Shown here: positions 46,101 through 55,900 of the stretch, piece by piece
Numbering within the stretch: position 1 is the first letter of the stretch
Layout: each line of letters begins with the position of its first letter
Origin: Desulfamplus sp.
GTDB taxonomy: Bacteria; Desulfobacterota; Desulfobacteria; Desulfobacterales; Desulfobacteraceae
Direction of reading: 5' to 3'
Assembly: GCA_015232455.1 (NCBI GenBank)
Contig: JADFZQ010000001.1
Span: 62,001-126,000 of the forward strand
DNA: 64,000 nucleotides
Notes under the pieces: generated by a model
What the model was told of the DNA's origin: nothing
The model's input: the letters and a program-made list of their open reading frames with translations, nothing else
The model's database searches: none
Program-made: the position numbers and the translations under genes

Positions 46101-46588
46101 AACATGCCTGTCGTGATAATGTTGGGGCTGTTGGTGCAAAGCTCTATTATGTTAATGATACAATACAACATGCAGGAATAGTTGTTGGAATTGCGGGACT
46201 TGCTGGACATGCTTTTAAACATGTTGCTAGGTATGAGACAAATTTTTATCATGGATTTCCTTGTATGGTTAGAAATGTAAGTGCTGTTACTGGAGCTTGC
46301 ATGATGACAAGACGTTCTGTTTTTGAGGAAGTTGGAGGTTTTGATGAAGAGCATTTTAAGATAATTTATAATGATTTAGATTTATGTCTTAAAATGAGAG
46401 AGAAAGGTTATCAGATTATCTATACCCCTTTTGCAGAGCTTTACCATTATGAATCTTACAGCAGAGGTTACAGCTTTGATCCCGTTGCAACAGAAAACAT
46501 TAAAGCAAAATGGGGTAACGCTCTTGAGTTAGATCCTTTTTATAACCCAAACCTTACCATCTACAAAGAAGATTGGAGTTTTGAATAG
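43142..46588 (+). CDS. PIG-L deacetylase / glycosyltransferase fusion
   Basis: 1148 residues. A PIG-L/LmbE deacetylase (about 20-200) carries 'FAPHPDDETLGMGG' and 'FQEIHPDHRAT', the zinc and catalytic residues. A coiled-coil-like segment (about 245-330) follows. Two glycosyltransferase modules are seen: the first (about 575-830) has 'IAIVIPVLTPC' and 'DIIYSDEDKISKEG'; the second (about 875-1140) is a clear GT2: 'FVSIIIPFKDNYEILN', 'LLFLNSDTEVISENWLNP', 'GAVGAKLYYVNDTIQHAGIV' and 'TGACMMTRRSVFEEVGGFDE'. A Lys/Asn/Gln-rich insertion lies near residue 475. One chain could deacetylate a sugar and extend the polymer. Confidence 0.88.
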   Translation: MISKIINENELLPYSVSSLPKGPYLIFAPHPDDETLGMGGTILLAAKSDIDVYIIFVTDGEKGGDPEVRREEAKTASEILGIKEIFYLNLPDREVAFTEFPEQILFSILEKIKPATIFLPSFQEIHPDHRATTQKVLNFIKNKKSAFEIWFYEINRQGEINRLIDISSILDLKESAIECYASQLEQLDYKLHALCLNCMRSITLGDKINYAEGFWCYDTEDDAISPEQHYFKCFFNYIPQSRDIEKENESQLLGELRTLRDKVSNLKASILTYSNLLNALGKYINDKVNEVKLLRQDNESYIKLINEFEKKLSKIALSKSHRLASIYIKAMMELRQFFRNLIDNRLTLTNRDSRNYNDLCKQSCVENRDHNTNSNCLSIVENMLIADGEEPVLRLYSENEINKLQEHDIYIQSTTYGKNRVQSLFNNKPIAFLIECSKKNLARIDLFMATYMRVNPGILVLSIYDDQNFKDKEQNSKNEKQKNQEQHLKEPVRISRLLSSSLMDNRFAAFDFEPIANSEGKHFYITLSLLDGIDDMFPGLWLNTSKKMSSIEKYHQWIEQREKPYFSNESFCSSLSIQHSPCIAIVIPVLTPCFSSHDNLKMFSKTIESVLQQSYPQWKLIILANIESDLNNFYSQYTQDHRVTINYDLKNNIYDYLSLISLNRYVEIADCGYFLVLNPLDTLAPHALEECINILNQFPDTDIIYSDEDKISKEGVRFDPFFKPDWSPDLLLSFMYMGNLILYKKELLQKSGAYFSIFETEQEKFKMLAQYNNRDSSLLGMYCQYDSLLRLTELTKNIQHIDKILYHKREILLENGEHNLRTIDEFNKSDDFNKELSIKAIKDAINRKCLDADVYEGQTKNSFRVSYRFDQSKFVSIIIPFKDNYEILNTCIQSIVKKSNYLNYEIICVNNQSKNIEKFLEMDICGYGCINNFNSIYKKITIIDYDKPFNYSAINNFAAKHARGDVLLFLNSDTEVISENWLNPMLEHACRDNVGAVGAKLYYVNDTIQHAGIVVGIAGLAGHAFKHVARYETNFYHGFPCMVRNVSAVTGACMMTRRSVFEEVGGFDEEHFKIIYNDLDLCLKMREKGYQIIYTPFAELYHYESYSRGYSFDPVATENIKAKWGNALELDPFYNPNLTIYKEDWSFE

Positions 46589-46645
46589 CACTTTAATGTT
46601 AGTTTTAAGATACTTTAAAATGAGAACTCTTGGGGGCATTGAATA

Positions 46646-47737
46646 ATGAATAAAAAATTTTCTATATCTTCAGTTGATTTACCTTCCATTGATATAATTA
46701 TTGTCAACTATAATGGTATGGATTATCTGCCAGCCTGTCTTGAAGCTCTATTTTTATCTAAATATCCTAAGTTTTCAGTAATTGTTGTTGATAACAACTC
46801 TGTTGATAATAGCGTGAATTGGGTTCAATCAAACTATCCTCAAGTAACTGTTATCAAAAATAAAAGAAATGAGGGCTTTGGAAAGGCAAATTTACGCGGT
46901 ATTAAATATGGTAATTCACCTTTTTTTGCATTGCTTAATAATGATACTAAGGTTGAGCCTCAATGGTTATTGCCACTTGTTGAGGTTATGAAAAAAGAGC
47001 CAAAATGTGCTGCTGCATGTTCAAGGCTGATGTTTATGGATAAACCGAACGTTATTAATGCTGCTGGCGGTGGAATGAATTTTGTGGGCTATGGCTTTGA
47101 TTATGAAATTTTTTCAACTGCTCCTTCGCAATCTTCTTATTCAGCAAACTCTTTGAGCCTCGGTTCTGAGATTTCTACAAATAATGGTGTATCACAATTA
47201 TTATCAACAGATTTTTATAAAATTAAAGAGGTATTTTTTCCAACTGCTGCTGCTTGTCTTATTAGACGGTCAGCTTTTGATGATGTTGGAGGATTTGACA
47301 AATCTTTTTTTATGTACCACGAAGATGTTGATTTAGGATGGCGTTTTCATCTTAAAGGCTATTCAGTAAAATATATTCCTAACTCAGTTGTATTTCATGC
47401 TTTTGGAGGCACTTCTCTTAAGTCAGGCAGTTTATATTTTAGGAATAGATTGGGTTTAAGGCACGCTTTAAGAAGCCTTCTTAAAAATTATGAAATTACA
47501 ACTTTAAAAAAGGTTCTTCCTATCTTTTGCCAACTGAGTATTAATAACTTTAGAGCTGGTATTCCAACTGGTTTTTTTAGGGCAATTCTTTGGAATGCCT
47601 TGAGGCTGCCTGACACTATTATTCAAAGAGCAAGAGTGCAAAGAGACCGAAGAGTAACAGATAAAGAGTTAGAACCACTTATTTGGCAAGATATAGCCCT
47701 ACCAGTTAGTCTTCTTGAACACATACAAAATAAGTAA
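46646..47737 (+). CDS. GT2 family glycosyltransferase (rhamnosyltransferase-like)
   Basis: 363 residues. GT-A fold: 'IDIIIVNYNGMDYLPACLEAL', 'VIVVDNNSVDNSVNWV', 'FFALLNNDTKVEPQWLLPL' (DxD-like), 'ACLIRRSAFDDVGGFDKSFF' and 'MYHEDVDLGWRFHLKGYSV'. A Ser/Asn-rich insertion ('SSYSANSLSLGSEISTNNG', about 155-180) interrupts the usual run from the acceptor strand to 'FFPTAAACL'. Probably adds a deoxyhexose such as rhamnose; donor not provable here. Confidence 0.9.
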   Translation: MNKKFSISSVDLPSIDIIIVNYNGMDYLPACLEALFLSKYPKFSVIVVDNNSVDNSVNWVQSNYPQVTVIKNKRNEGFGKANLRGIKYGNSPFFALLNNDTKVEPQWLLPLVEVMKKEPKCAAACSRLMFMDKPNVINAAGGGMNFVGYGFDYEIFSTAPSQSSYSANSLSLGSEISTNNGVSQLLSTDFYKIKEVFFPTAAACLIRRSAFDDVGGFDKSFFMYHEDVDLGWRFHLKGYSVKYIPNSVVFHAFGGTSLKSGSLYFRNRLGLRHALRSLLKNYEITTLKKVLPIFCQLSINNFRAGIPTGFFRAILWNALRLPDTIIQRARVQRDRRVTDKELEPLIWQDIALPVSLLEHIQNK

Positions 47738-47824
47738 AAATAATTAATAAAAATGGGAATAAAATAAGAAAAGATATTTCTTGGTTTACTATTAAAATAA
47801 GCAATAGGAAAATCTATAAACTCA

Positions 47825-48754
47825 ATGAAAAGAGATAACAGTAATAATGTAAGCGTTATTATTCCCACCTACAATAGATGCAAGATATTGTATAAAGTAT
47901 TGATAGCTCTTGAGAGGCAAACAGTTGATAAATACAGGTCTGAAATTCTGGTAATTGACGATGGTTCAACAGATAATACTGCATCAATGGTGAAAGATTT
48001 TCTGATTAACAGTAAGCTCAATATTAGATATTTTTTTCAGGAAAATAAAAAACAGGGGGCAGCAAGAAATCTTGGAATAGAACATGCGGAGATGCCAATT
48101 ATTATCTTCATTGGAGATGATACTGTTCCTGATCCCAACTTTATTGAATCGCATCTTACGTTTCATAAAAATCTTGAAGAACCTAATGAAAGTTGCGTAA
48201 TTGGTTATACAACGTGGCATAAAGATATTAAAGTTACCCCTTTTATGCAATATATAGGAGAGTTTGGGCATCAATTTGGCTACTCGCTTATTGATGGCGT
48301 TGGACCTTTAAGGTTTAATTTCTACTACACCTCCAATCTTTTAATACCCTCCTCAGTATTGTCAAAACAAGATTACTTTTTTGATGAAGATTTTGATGTA
48401 TATGGCTGGGAAGATATTGAACTTGGTTACAGAATTGAAAACAGCGGGGCTAAACTCTTTTTTAATCGTGATGCCATAGCCTACCATTATCACCCTGTTA
48501 CTGTATCATCTTTTTGCAGACGGCAGGAAAATGTGGGGAAAGCATCTAATATTTTTATTAAAAAACACCCTGAACTTGAGTGGTTTTTAGGAGATAAGGC
48601 TGTTTTAGAAAATAATGCAAAGCCATATTTAAAAGCTGTTATTTATAAAAATATCGCCAATCTACTTGACAATCTATTCTCTTTTCCCCTTTCCCACGAT
48701 CTTTATAGATTTATTCTTGATACCTATTACGCCAAAGCAGCAACAAATAATTAA
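47825..48754 (+). CDS. GT2 family glycosyltransferase
   Basis: 309 residues. 'NVSVIIPTYNRCKILYKVLI', 'EILVIDDGSTDNTASMV', 'QGAARNLGIEHA', 'FIGDDTVPDPNFIESHL' (DD metal site) and 'FDVYGWEDIELGYRIENSG' show an inverting GT-A enzyme. Last glycan gene before the restriction-modification operon. The donor is unknown. It starts 88 bases after the previous GT2. Confidence 0.9.
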   Translation: MKRDNSNNVSVIIPTYNRCKILYKVLIALERQTVDKYRSEILVIDDGSTDNTASMVKDFLINSKLNIRYFFQENKKQGAARNLGIEHAEMPIIIFIGDDTVPDPNFIESHLTFHKNLEEPNESCVIGYTTWHKDIKVTPFMQYIGEFGHQFGYSLIDGVGPLRFNFYYTSNLLIPSSVLSKQDYFFDEDFDVYGWEDIELGYRIENSGAKLFFNRDAIAYHYHPVTVSSFCRRQENVGKASNIFIKKHPELEWFLGDKAVLENNAKPYLKAVIYKNIANLLDNLFSFPLSHDLYRFILDTYYAKAATNN

Positions 48755-48771
48755 ACTTGGAAAAAATATAA

Positions 48772-51027
48772 ATGAATCACACAATCCACAATCAGATTGT
48801 CAGTTATATATGGGGAATAGCAGATGATGTTCTCCGAGATGTCTTTGTAAGAGGCAAATATAGAGACGTAATCCTGCCATTCACAGTTTTAAGAAGAATT
48901 GACGTTCTGCTTGAACCTACAAAAGAGAAGGTGCTTGAAAGAGACCAGTTTCTTAAAGATAATAAAATTGACGATAAACACTCTATTACCGCAATCACAG
49001 GATACCCTTTTTATAACACATCTCCTTTTACTATGGGTTTAAACTGCCCTAAAGATGCCAAATACCCCTTTGTCTCTCTTTTATCTGACCCTGATAGAAT
49101 CAACTCCAACCTTGAAGCATATCTTGATGGGTTCAGCCAAAATGTTCAAGAGATTATCAGCAAATTCAAAGTCAGGAATCAATTGGAGACAATGAAAGAT
49201 GCAAAAAATCTGACATTTGCCCTGATTGAAAAACTTACCTCCAACACAATAAATTTAAGCCCTCATGAAGTTATAAACTCAAAAGGTGAAAAGATGCCTC
49301 CGCTCACCAATATTGGTATGGGCTATGTGTTTGAAGAGCTTATCAGAAAATTCAACGAGGAGAACAACGAAGAGGCTGGAGAGCATTTCACGCCAAGAGA
49401 GATAATCCACCTGATGACAAGAATTCTTTTTGAGCCTGTAAAAGAGAAGATGCGAAAAAGAGAGTTTGCACGGTTCACAATTTATGACCCTGCCTGCGGT
49501 TCTGGCGGAATGCTTACAGAAGCAGAAAAATATGCAAAAAAGATAACAGATAACAAGTCATTTTTTTCTCTTTTTGGGCAGGAGGTCAACCCTGAAACAT
49601 GGGCAATATGCACAGGTGATATGCTCATTAAAGCTGATTCAAAAAGTAGTGAGGTTGGAAAGATTATTTACGGCTCTACTTTATCAAATGACGGTTTTAT
49701 GAATTACTCATTTGATTTTATGCTCTCCAATCCTCCTTACGGTAAATCGTGGAAAATTGACGAAGAAGATATTGTCAGCGATAGAGGCAAAAAGGGAAAA
49801 GAGATTATTAAAGATTCCCGTTTTCACGTTGGTCTGCCTTCAATTGATGATGGGCAGCTTCTCTTTTTGGTCAACATGATCTCCAAGATGAAAAGAGAGA
49901 CCAAAGATAATAAAGAGCTTTATATGGGCAGCCGCATTGCAACGGTTCATAATGGTTCAGCACTATTTACAGGCGATGCAGGACAAGGGACAAGCAATAT
50001 ACGCCAGATGATTATTGAAGGCGATCTGCTTGAGTGTATTATTGCCCTGCCTAAAAACATCTTTTACAACACAGGCATTCCAACATACATTTGGATACTT
50101 TCAAACAACAAAGAAGAGCATAGAAAAGGCAAAGTCCAGCTAATCAATGCTGTTGAGATATATCAAAAGCTGCGGAAAAACCTTGGACAGAAAAACTGCG
50201 AGCTTACAAAAGAGCAGATAGAGTTCATAACCCAGCTTTATCTTGATTTTAAAGAGAGTGAGATTTCAAAAATCTTTAACAATGATGATTTTGGCTATTG
50301 GAAAATAACAGTTGAACGCCCTTTAAGGCTCAAGGCAGTTATCACAAAAGAGGCTGTTGAAAATCTGCGTTTTAATAAAGCTGTTCAAGATGAGATGAAA
50401 TGGGTTTACGAAAAATATGGAGACTCTGTTTATCAAGGGTTAAAGCCATATAAAGAGGAAATTCTAAAATGGCTTGAGAAAAGCGAAATCAAGCTGAATC
50501 CCGCAAACAAAAATAAACTCTTTGATGTAAATTTCTGGAAAGCTCAAAAAGATTTAATGGAAACTCTCCAAAAGCTGTTTGAAATAATGGGGGACAAAGA
50601 ATACAAAGATTTTAATCTGTTTAAAACAGAGGTTGATAAAGCTCTTAAAACTCTTGATATAAAACTCAAAGACCCTGAAAAAAAGGTGCTTCTTGATGCA
50701 GTAAGTTTTAAAGATGAATATGCAGAACCAGTTATCAAAAAGATTGAGAAAGATAAAACCATTATTTATGAACCAGATGCAGATTTAAGAGACAGTGAGC
50801 AGATTCCGTTAAATCAAGATATTGAGGAGTTTTTCAAGCGTGAAGTTCTGCCATATATTCCTGATGCTTGGATTGACCACACCAAAACCGTAAAAGGTTA
50901 TGAAATCTCCTTTACCCGCTATTTTTACAACTACGAACCGCCAAGAGGTTTAAAAGAGATTGCCGCAGACATCGCAACATTGCAGGACGAAGCAGAAGGG
51001 CTTTTGGAGGAGTTCATCAATGTTTAG
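48772..51027 (+). CDS. hsdM: Type I restriction-modification methyltransferase subunit
   Basis: 751 residues. Helical N-terminal HsdM domain, then an N6-adenine methyltransferase with 'EHFTPREIIHLM', 'YDPACGSGGMLTEAEKYA' (SAM site) and 'DFMLSNPPYGKSW' (NPPY catalytic motif). It is longer than the classic 500-550 residue HsdM by a C-terminal extension of about 200 residues, as in one branch of type I systems. Overlaps hsdS by 8 bases. Methylates the host copy of the target site and joins HsdS and HsdR in the complex. Confidence 0.95.
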   Translation: MNHTIHNQIVSYIWGIADDVLRDVFVRGKYRDVILPFTVLRRIDVLLEPTKEKVLERDQFLKDNKIDDKHSITAITGYPFYNTSPFTMGLNCPKDAKYPFVSLLSDPDRINSNLEAYLDGFSQNVQEIISKFKVRNQLETMKDAKNLTFALIEKLTSNTINLSPHEVINSKGEKMPPLTNIGMGYVFEELIRKFNEENNEEAGEHFTPREIIHLMTRILFEPVKEKMRKREFARFTIYDPACGSGGMLTEAEKYAKKITDNKSFFSLFGQEVNPETWAICTGDMLIKADSKSSEVGKIIYGSTLSNDGFMNYSFDFMLSNPPYGKSWKIDEEDIVSDRGKKGKEIIKDSRFHVGLPSIDDGQLLFLVNMISKMKRETKDNKELYMGSRIATVHNGSALFTGDAGQGTSNIRQMIIEGDLLECIIALPKNIFYNTGIPTYIWILSNNKEEHRKGKVQLINAVEIYQKLRKNLGQKNCELTKEQIEFITQLYLDFKESEISKIFNNDDFGYWKITVERPLRLKAVITKEAVENLRFNKAVQDEMKWVYEKYGDSVYQGLKPYKEEILKWLEKSEIKLNPANKNKLFDVNFWKAQKDLMETLQKLFEIMGDKEYKDFNLFKTEVDKALKTLDIKLKDPEKKVLLDAVSFKDEYAEPVIKKIEKDKTIIYEPDADLRDSEQIPLNQDIEEFFKREVLPYIPDAWIDHTKTVKGYEISFTRYFYNYEPPRGLKEIAADIATLQDEAEGLLEEFINV
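51006..51012 (+). promoter_or_regulatory. Shine-Dalgarno that fixes the hsdS start
   Basis: GGAGGAG inside the hsdM 3' end, 7 bases before the ATG at 51020. It excludes the upstream frame start at 50960. Confidence 0.8.
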
Positions 51028-52318
51028 CATAAATTTAAAGCCTTATGAGAAATATAAAGATAGCGGGATTGAGTGGATAAAGAAAATACCTAAGCATTGG
51101 AACGCTATCAAAATAAAGCATATTTTTAAAGAACGTTCTCAAAAAGGATACCCAAATGAGCCTTTGCTTGCAGCTACCCAAACAAAAGGTGTAGTGCCTA
51201 AAGAAATGTATGAAAATAGAACTGTTATTGCTACGAATGATTTACAGAATCTTAAACTTGTTGAAAAAGGTGATTTTGTTATAAGTTTACGTTCTTTTCA
51301 GGGAGGTATTGAAATTGCACATTATCGAGGAATTATTAGCCCTGCCTACACTGTAATGATTCCAACTAATATGGTTCATGGTGGATATTTTAAATTTTTG
51401 TTTAAATCAAAAGGTTTAATTGAAAATTTGAATGTTTATGTAACAGGAATAAGACAAGGGCAAAATATAGATTATCCAAAATTTAGAAGTTCATTAATGC
51501 CTTTGCCTTCAATAGACGAACAAAAAATAATTGCTGACTATCTCAATCGCAAAAACCAACAAGCAGACATCTTTATTGAAAAGCAGACACGGCTTATCGA
51601 GCTTTTGAAAGAGCAGAAAAAAGCTATTATAAATCAAGCAGTAACTAAAGGTTTAAATCCTGATGCACCAATGAAAGACAGCGGTATTGAGTGGTTGGGA
51701 GAGATTCCGAGTCATTGGGAAGTGAAGAAGTTGAAGTATATCAGTAGGATTGTTTTGGGAAAGATGCTATGTAGTAATAATTTAGGTGGTATGTATTATA
51801 AGCATTATCTTAAATCGAAAAATATTGGTTGGATAAACGTTATCGTAGAACAAGTTGATAAAATGTGGTTTTCCAGCCATGAGTTAAATTTATATAAAAT
51901 TCAAAAAGGCGATTTATTGTTAAGTGAGGGTGGAGAAGTCGGGAAAACATGTATTTGGAAAAATGAAATTGAAGAATGCTATATACAGAACTCTGTTCAT
52001 AAAGTTAGCATAATAAACGGTAATTATAATAAGTTTTATTTACATTTTTTATACTCTATTGGTCATAAGGGGGTATTTAGTGCAATTGTCAATCAAGTAA
52101 GTATTGCACATTTGACAAAAGAAAAACTTAAAGAAGTTGCATGTGTTGTCCCTCCAAAATCAGAACAACAACAAATCGTCTCTTATATTGAATCTAAAAC
52201 AGCCAAAATAGACCAAGCCATTGAAAAATCTGAAAAAGAGATAACGCTTGTCAAAGAATATCTGCAAAGTTTGATTTATCATGTTGTAACGGGTCAGGTT
52301 AAAATTGATCAGAAATAG
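51020..52318 (+). CDS. hsdS: Type I restriction-modification specificity subunit
   Basis: 432 residues with two target-recognition domains in tandem, each introduced by the same segment: 'KYKDSGIEWIKKIPKHWN' and 'MKDSGIEWLGEIPSHWEVKK'. Each half ends in a coiled-coil helix after 'LPSIDEQKIIADYLNRK' and 'PPKSEQQQIVSYIESK', the central and distal conserved regions. This gives a bipartite DNA target. The frame is open 20 codons further up, but the SD and homology fix 51020. TRD sequences are the variable part, so the target cannot be read here. Confidence 0.93.
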   Translation: MFSINLKPYEKYKDSGIEWIKKIPKHWNAIKIKHIFKERSQKGYPNEPLLAATQTKGVVPKEMYENRTVIATNDLQNLKLVEKGDFVISLRSFQGGIEIAHYRGIISPAYTVMIPTNMVHGGYFKFLFKSKGLIENLNVYVTGIRQGQNIDYPKFRSSLMPLPSIDEQKIIADYLNRKNQQADIFIEKQTRLIELLKEQKKAIINQAVTKGLNPDAPMKDSGIEWLGEIPSHWEVKKLKYISRIVLGKMLCSNNLGGMYYKHYLKSKNIGWINVIVEQVDKMWFSSHELNLYKIQKGDLLLSEGGEVGKTCIWKNEIEECYIQNSVHKVSIINGNYNKFYLHFLYSIGHKGVFSAIVNQVSIAHLTKEKLKEVACVVPPKSEQQQIVSYIESKTAKIDQAIEKSEKEITLVKEYLQSLIYHVVTGQVKIDQK

Positions 52319-52330
52319 AAAGGGTGAGTT

Positions 52331-52588
52331 ATGCCGATTATAAGCAAATTTTTAGGAATCATCATTTCAATGTATTGGAATGACCATTCTCCCCCTCATT
52401 TTCATGCTAAATATGGTGAATATGAGATTACAGTAAATATTCATACAGGAGTTATTGAAGGCAGATTCCCCAAAAGAGCATTACGCCATGTAATTGAATG
52501 GTATGATTTTCATAAAAATGAATTGACAGAGAATTGGGAACACTGTCGAAAAGGTGAACCTCTGCAACCAATAGAACCTTTGGAGTGA
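52331..52588 (+). CDS. DUF4160 protein
   Basis: 85 residues with the DUF4160 core: 'MYWNDHSPPHFHAKYGEYE', 'VIEGRFPKRALRHVIEW' and the helix 'YDFHKNELTENWEHCRKG'. Found with a DUF2442 protein as a frequent two-gene unit; a toxin-antitoxin or regulatory role has been proposed but is not proven. Here the pair lies between hsdS and hsdR, 13 bases after hsdS. Confidence 0.88.
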   Translation: MPIISKFLGIIISMYWNDHSPPHFHAKYGEYEITVNIHTGVIEGRFPKRALRHVIEWYDFHKNELTENWEHCRKGEPLQPIEPLE

Positions 52589-52592
52589 AAAC

Positions 52593-52877
52593 ATGTTTAT
52601 CCATATAAAAGAAGCAAAATATCTCTCTGATTATAAAATTGAAGTGTCCTTTAATGATGGAAGAAAAGGGGTAGCTGATTTATACGAAGCCATAAAGGGA
52701 CCCGTTTTTGAGCCTTTAAAAGAAAAGTCATTTTTTGCTAAATTTAAAATTGATAAGGATTTAGAAACAATATCATGGTCTAATGGTGCTGATTTAGCTC
52801 CTGAATACCTCTATTTTCAAGCATTTAAAGAAAATCCTGAATTGCAGGAGGTTTTTAAGAATTGGGGTTATAAATGA
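52593..52877 (+). CDS. DUF2442 protein
   Basis: 94 residues with the DUF2442 layout: 'IKEAKYLSDYKIEVSFNDG', 'GVADLYEAIKGPVFEPLK' and 'ISWSNGADLAPEYLYFQA'. Partner of the DUF4160 protein 4 bases upstream. Some members are proposed antitoxin-like or DNA-binding partners; the function is unknown. A hairpin follows the stop. Confidence 0.88.
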   Translation: MFIHIKEAKYLSDYKIEVSFNDGRKGVADLYEAIKGPVFEPLKEKSFFAKFKIDKDLETISWSNGADLAPEYLYFQAFKENPELQEVFKNWGYK

Positions 52878-52905
52878 GAAATGCCAGACACTGTATGGCA
52901 TTTCT
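52877..52905 (+). terminator. Hairpin after DUF2442, weak terminator
   Basis: 10-base arms AGAAATGCCA/TGGCATTTCT with a 9-base loop, starting at the last base of the stop codon. No T-run follows, so it may only lower read-through into hsdR or protect the RNA end. Confidence 0.4.
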
Positions 52906-52949
52906 TACAATATCAAAAAGTATAATATGCAGTAAATAGGCTATTTGAG

Positions 52950-55900
52950 ATGAGCATTAATACCACTGACACCTCAGAAAAAGGTTTTCAAAAGCTGATT
53001 GTAAAAGAGCTTGTTGAGAGACACGGATATATTGAGACTGTTTCCAATGAGTTTGATCAGGAGTTCTGCCTTAATAAATCAAGCCTGTTAGAGTTTATCA
53101 AAAAGAGCCAGCCTGATACTTTTGATTTTATCTTGAAAAAGGGGGAGCGGTCATTTTTCAGCCGTCTTGACAGCAAGATTGCAAAAGATGGAATAGTTGA
53201 TGTTCTGCGAAAAGGGGTTAAACATTTTGATAAAACTGTTGAGCTTTTTTATCCTCAACCAAATTCTCTTCACAACATCAAAGATCGCAGTCGGTATCAA
53301 TCCAATATTTTTTCTGTAACACAAGAGCTTCATTACACAGCAGATAATAAAAACAGACTTGATCTTGTAATTTTCTTAAATGGACTGCCGATTATCACGT
53401 TTGAGCTGAAAAACGCATTTACCCATCAGGCAGTAAAACACGCTGTCAGACAATACCAGCAAGACAGAAACCCAAAAGATAAAATCTTTAATTTTGCACG
53501 CTGTTTGGTTCACTTTGCAGCAGATACAGACCTTGTATTTATGACAACCAATCTTAATTGGAAAAACAGCTTTTTCATGCCGTTTAACAAGGGGTTAAAT
53601 GATGGTCTGCCTTTTCCTCCTTTTGGTGCTGGAAACCCTGTTAATCCAAATGGTTTAAAAACCTCTTATCTTTGGGAAAATATTTTAAGCAGAGACAGCC
53701 TTTTAAACATCATTGAAAAATATGCTCAAATATTGATAGAAAAAGATGCTGATACTAAAAAGACAAATAAAAAGTTAATATTTCCCCGTTATCACCAGCT
53801 TATGGTTGTGCGGAAACTTTTAGAACATGCAAAACAAAACGGAGTTGGAAACCGCTATCTTATCCAGCATTCAGCAGGGTCGGGGAAATCTAACTCTATC
53901 ACATGGCTTGTTCATCAACTTGCTGGTTTATATGATAAAGATAATATAAATCCTCTTTTTGACACTATTGTTGTTGTTACAGACAGAAATATTCTTGATG
54001 AGCAGATAAGAGAAAACATTAAATCGTTTGCACATGTAAAAAATATTGTTGAAGCAATTACAGGAAATAGTTCAGACATAAAGAGATTAGACCCGACTGA
54101 AACCTCTTTTTCCAAGACAACACACATGAGGTTGGCATTGGAGAACAGCAAAAAGATAGTTATTTCAACTGTTCAGACATTTCCTTTTGTGCTTGATGCT
54201 GTAAATCAGATGCAGACAAAGAGTATCGCATTTGTGATTGATGAGGCTCACAGCAGCCAGAGCGGACAGAGTGCAATAAGCATGAATGCTATTTTTGCTG
54301 ATAAAAATATACTTGAAGAGCTTAAAGATGAAGAGGGCAATATCAACAAAGAGGATTTGGTAAATTATCTGATTGAAAGCCATAAGATGCTCAAAAACGG
54401 CTCATACTTTGCTTTTACTGCAACGCCTAAGAACAAAACTCTTGAAACCTTTGGCTCTAAACAGGCTGACGGCACATTTAAGCCTTTTCATACCTATTCA
54501 ATGAAGCAGGCAATTGAAGAGGAGTTTATACTTGATGTTCTTAAGAACTACACAACCTATAAATCTTACTGCAAAATTTGTGAAAAAGATGAGATTACTA
54601 AAGATGGAAAAAGCAGAGTTGCAGAAGATGGAGAAAGCAGAGTCGCAGATAATCGTATAAATTCACAATCAAGTGATAACATCTATGAGACTAAGACAGC
54701 CTATAAAAAGCTCAAAAAATATGCAGATGGGCATGAGATTGCAATTGCAGTAAAAACCCGCATTATGGTTGACCATTTTAATAAATATGTTTGCAGGCTT
54801 ATAAATGGCAAGGCAAGGGCAATGGTTGTAACAAGATCAATTGAATCTGCAATGAAATATAAAGATGCTTTTGACAGTTATTTGAAAGAGATTAAATCTC
54901 CTTATAAAGCAATTGTCGCTTTTTCTGGTAAAAAAGCCCACTACAAGACAAAAATAGAGTTAAGCGAAGAGGATATGAACCGTTTTCCTGACAGCAACAA
55001 TGATATTCCAAAACAGTTTAAACAAGAGCCGTATAGATTTTTAATTGTTGCAAACAAATTTCAGACAGGGTTTGATCAGCCTCTTTTACACACAATGTAT
55101 GTTGATAAGGAGCTGTCTGACGTTCAGGCTGTGCAAACTCTCTCACGACTCAATAGAGCTTGCAAACCCTACAAAACAGATACCTTTATTTTGGATTTCG
55201 TCAACACAGTTGATGATATAGAAAAAGCCTTTGCACCTTATTATACTACAACTGTTTTAAGTGGTGAAACTGATGTAAATAAGCTCAATGATCTGCAAGA
55301 TGAATTGGATAAAGAGCAGGTTTACAGCCCTGATGATGTAAATCTCTTTTTTGATAGATTTTACTCAAATGCAAAAAGAGAACTGTTAGACCCGATTATT
55401 GACAGTGCAGCAGCAAACTTTGATAAAGAGCTTGATAAGGATAAAAAGATAGCATTCAAATCTGATGCAAAATCTTTTGTGCGAACATACAGTTATCTTT
55501 CCAAGATTATTGATTGCAGCAATCCATATTGGGAAAAGCTGTGGCTCTTTTTAAAACATCTGATTCCAAAACTTAAAATTGATGATGATGAGATTGATGA
55601 GAACATATTAGAAGCAGTTGATATGGAGAGCTGGCGGACTGATAAAGGTGGAACTACAAATATAAACCTGCCTGATGATAAAAATGTAATTGAGCCGATT
55701 CCTGTAAGCACAGGAGGTGGAATTCAAGAGCCTGATTTTGATACTCTTGAGAATATAGTGAGCGAGTTCAACAGGCGGTTTGGCAATATTGAGTGGGGAG
55801 AAGGGGTTGACGCAGAAAAGGCAACGAAGATATTAACAGAGCAGATACCCGATACAATAAAGATGGATTTAGAGATGCTTCAATCTATAAAAAATTCTGA

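Noticed and set aside
50960..51019. Extended N terminus for HsdS
   Set aside because: The extra 20 residues lie in hsdM coding sequence, have no family similarity, and a GGAGGAG SD marks the ATG at 51020.
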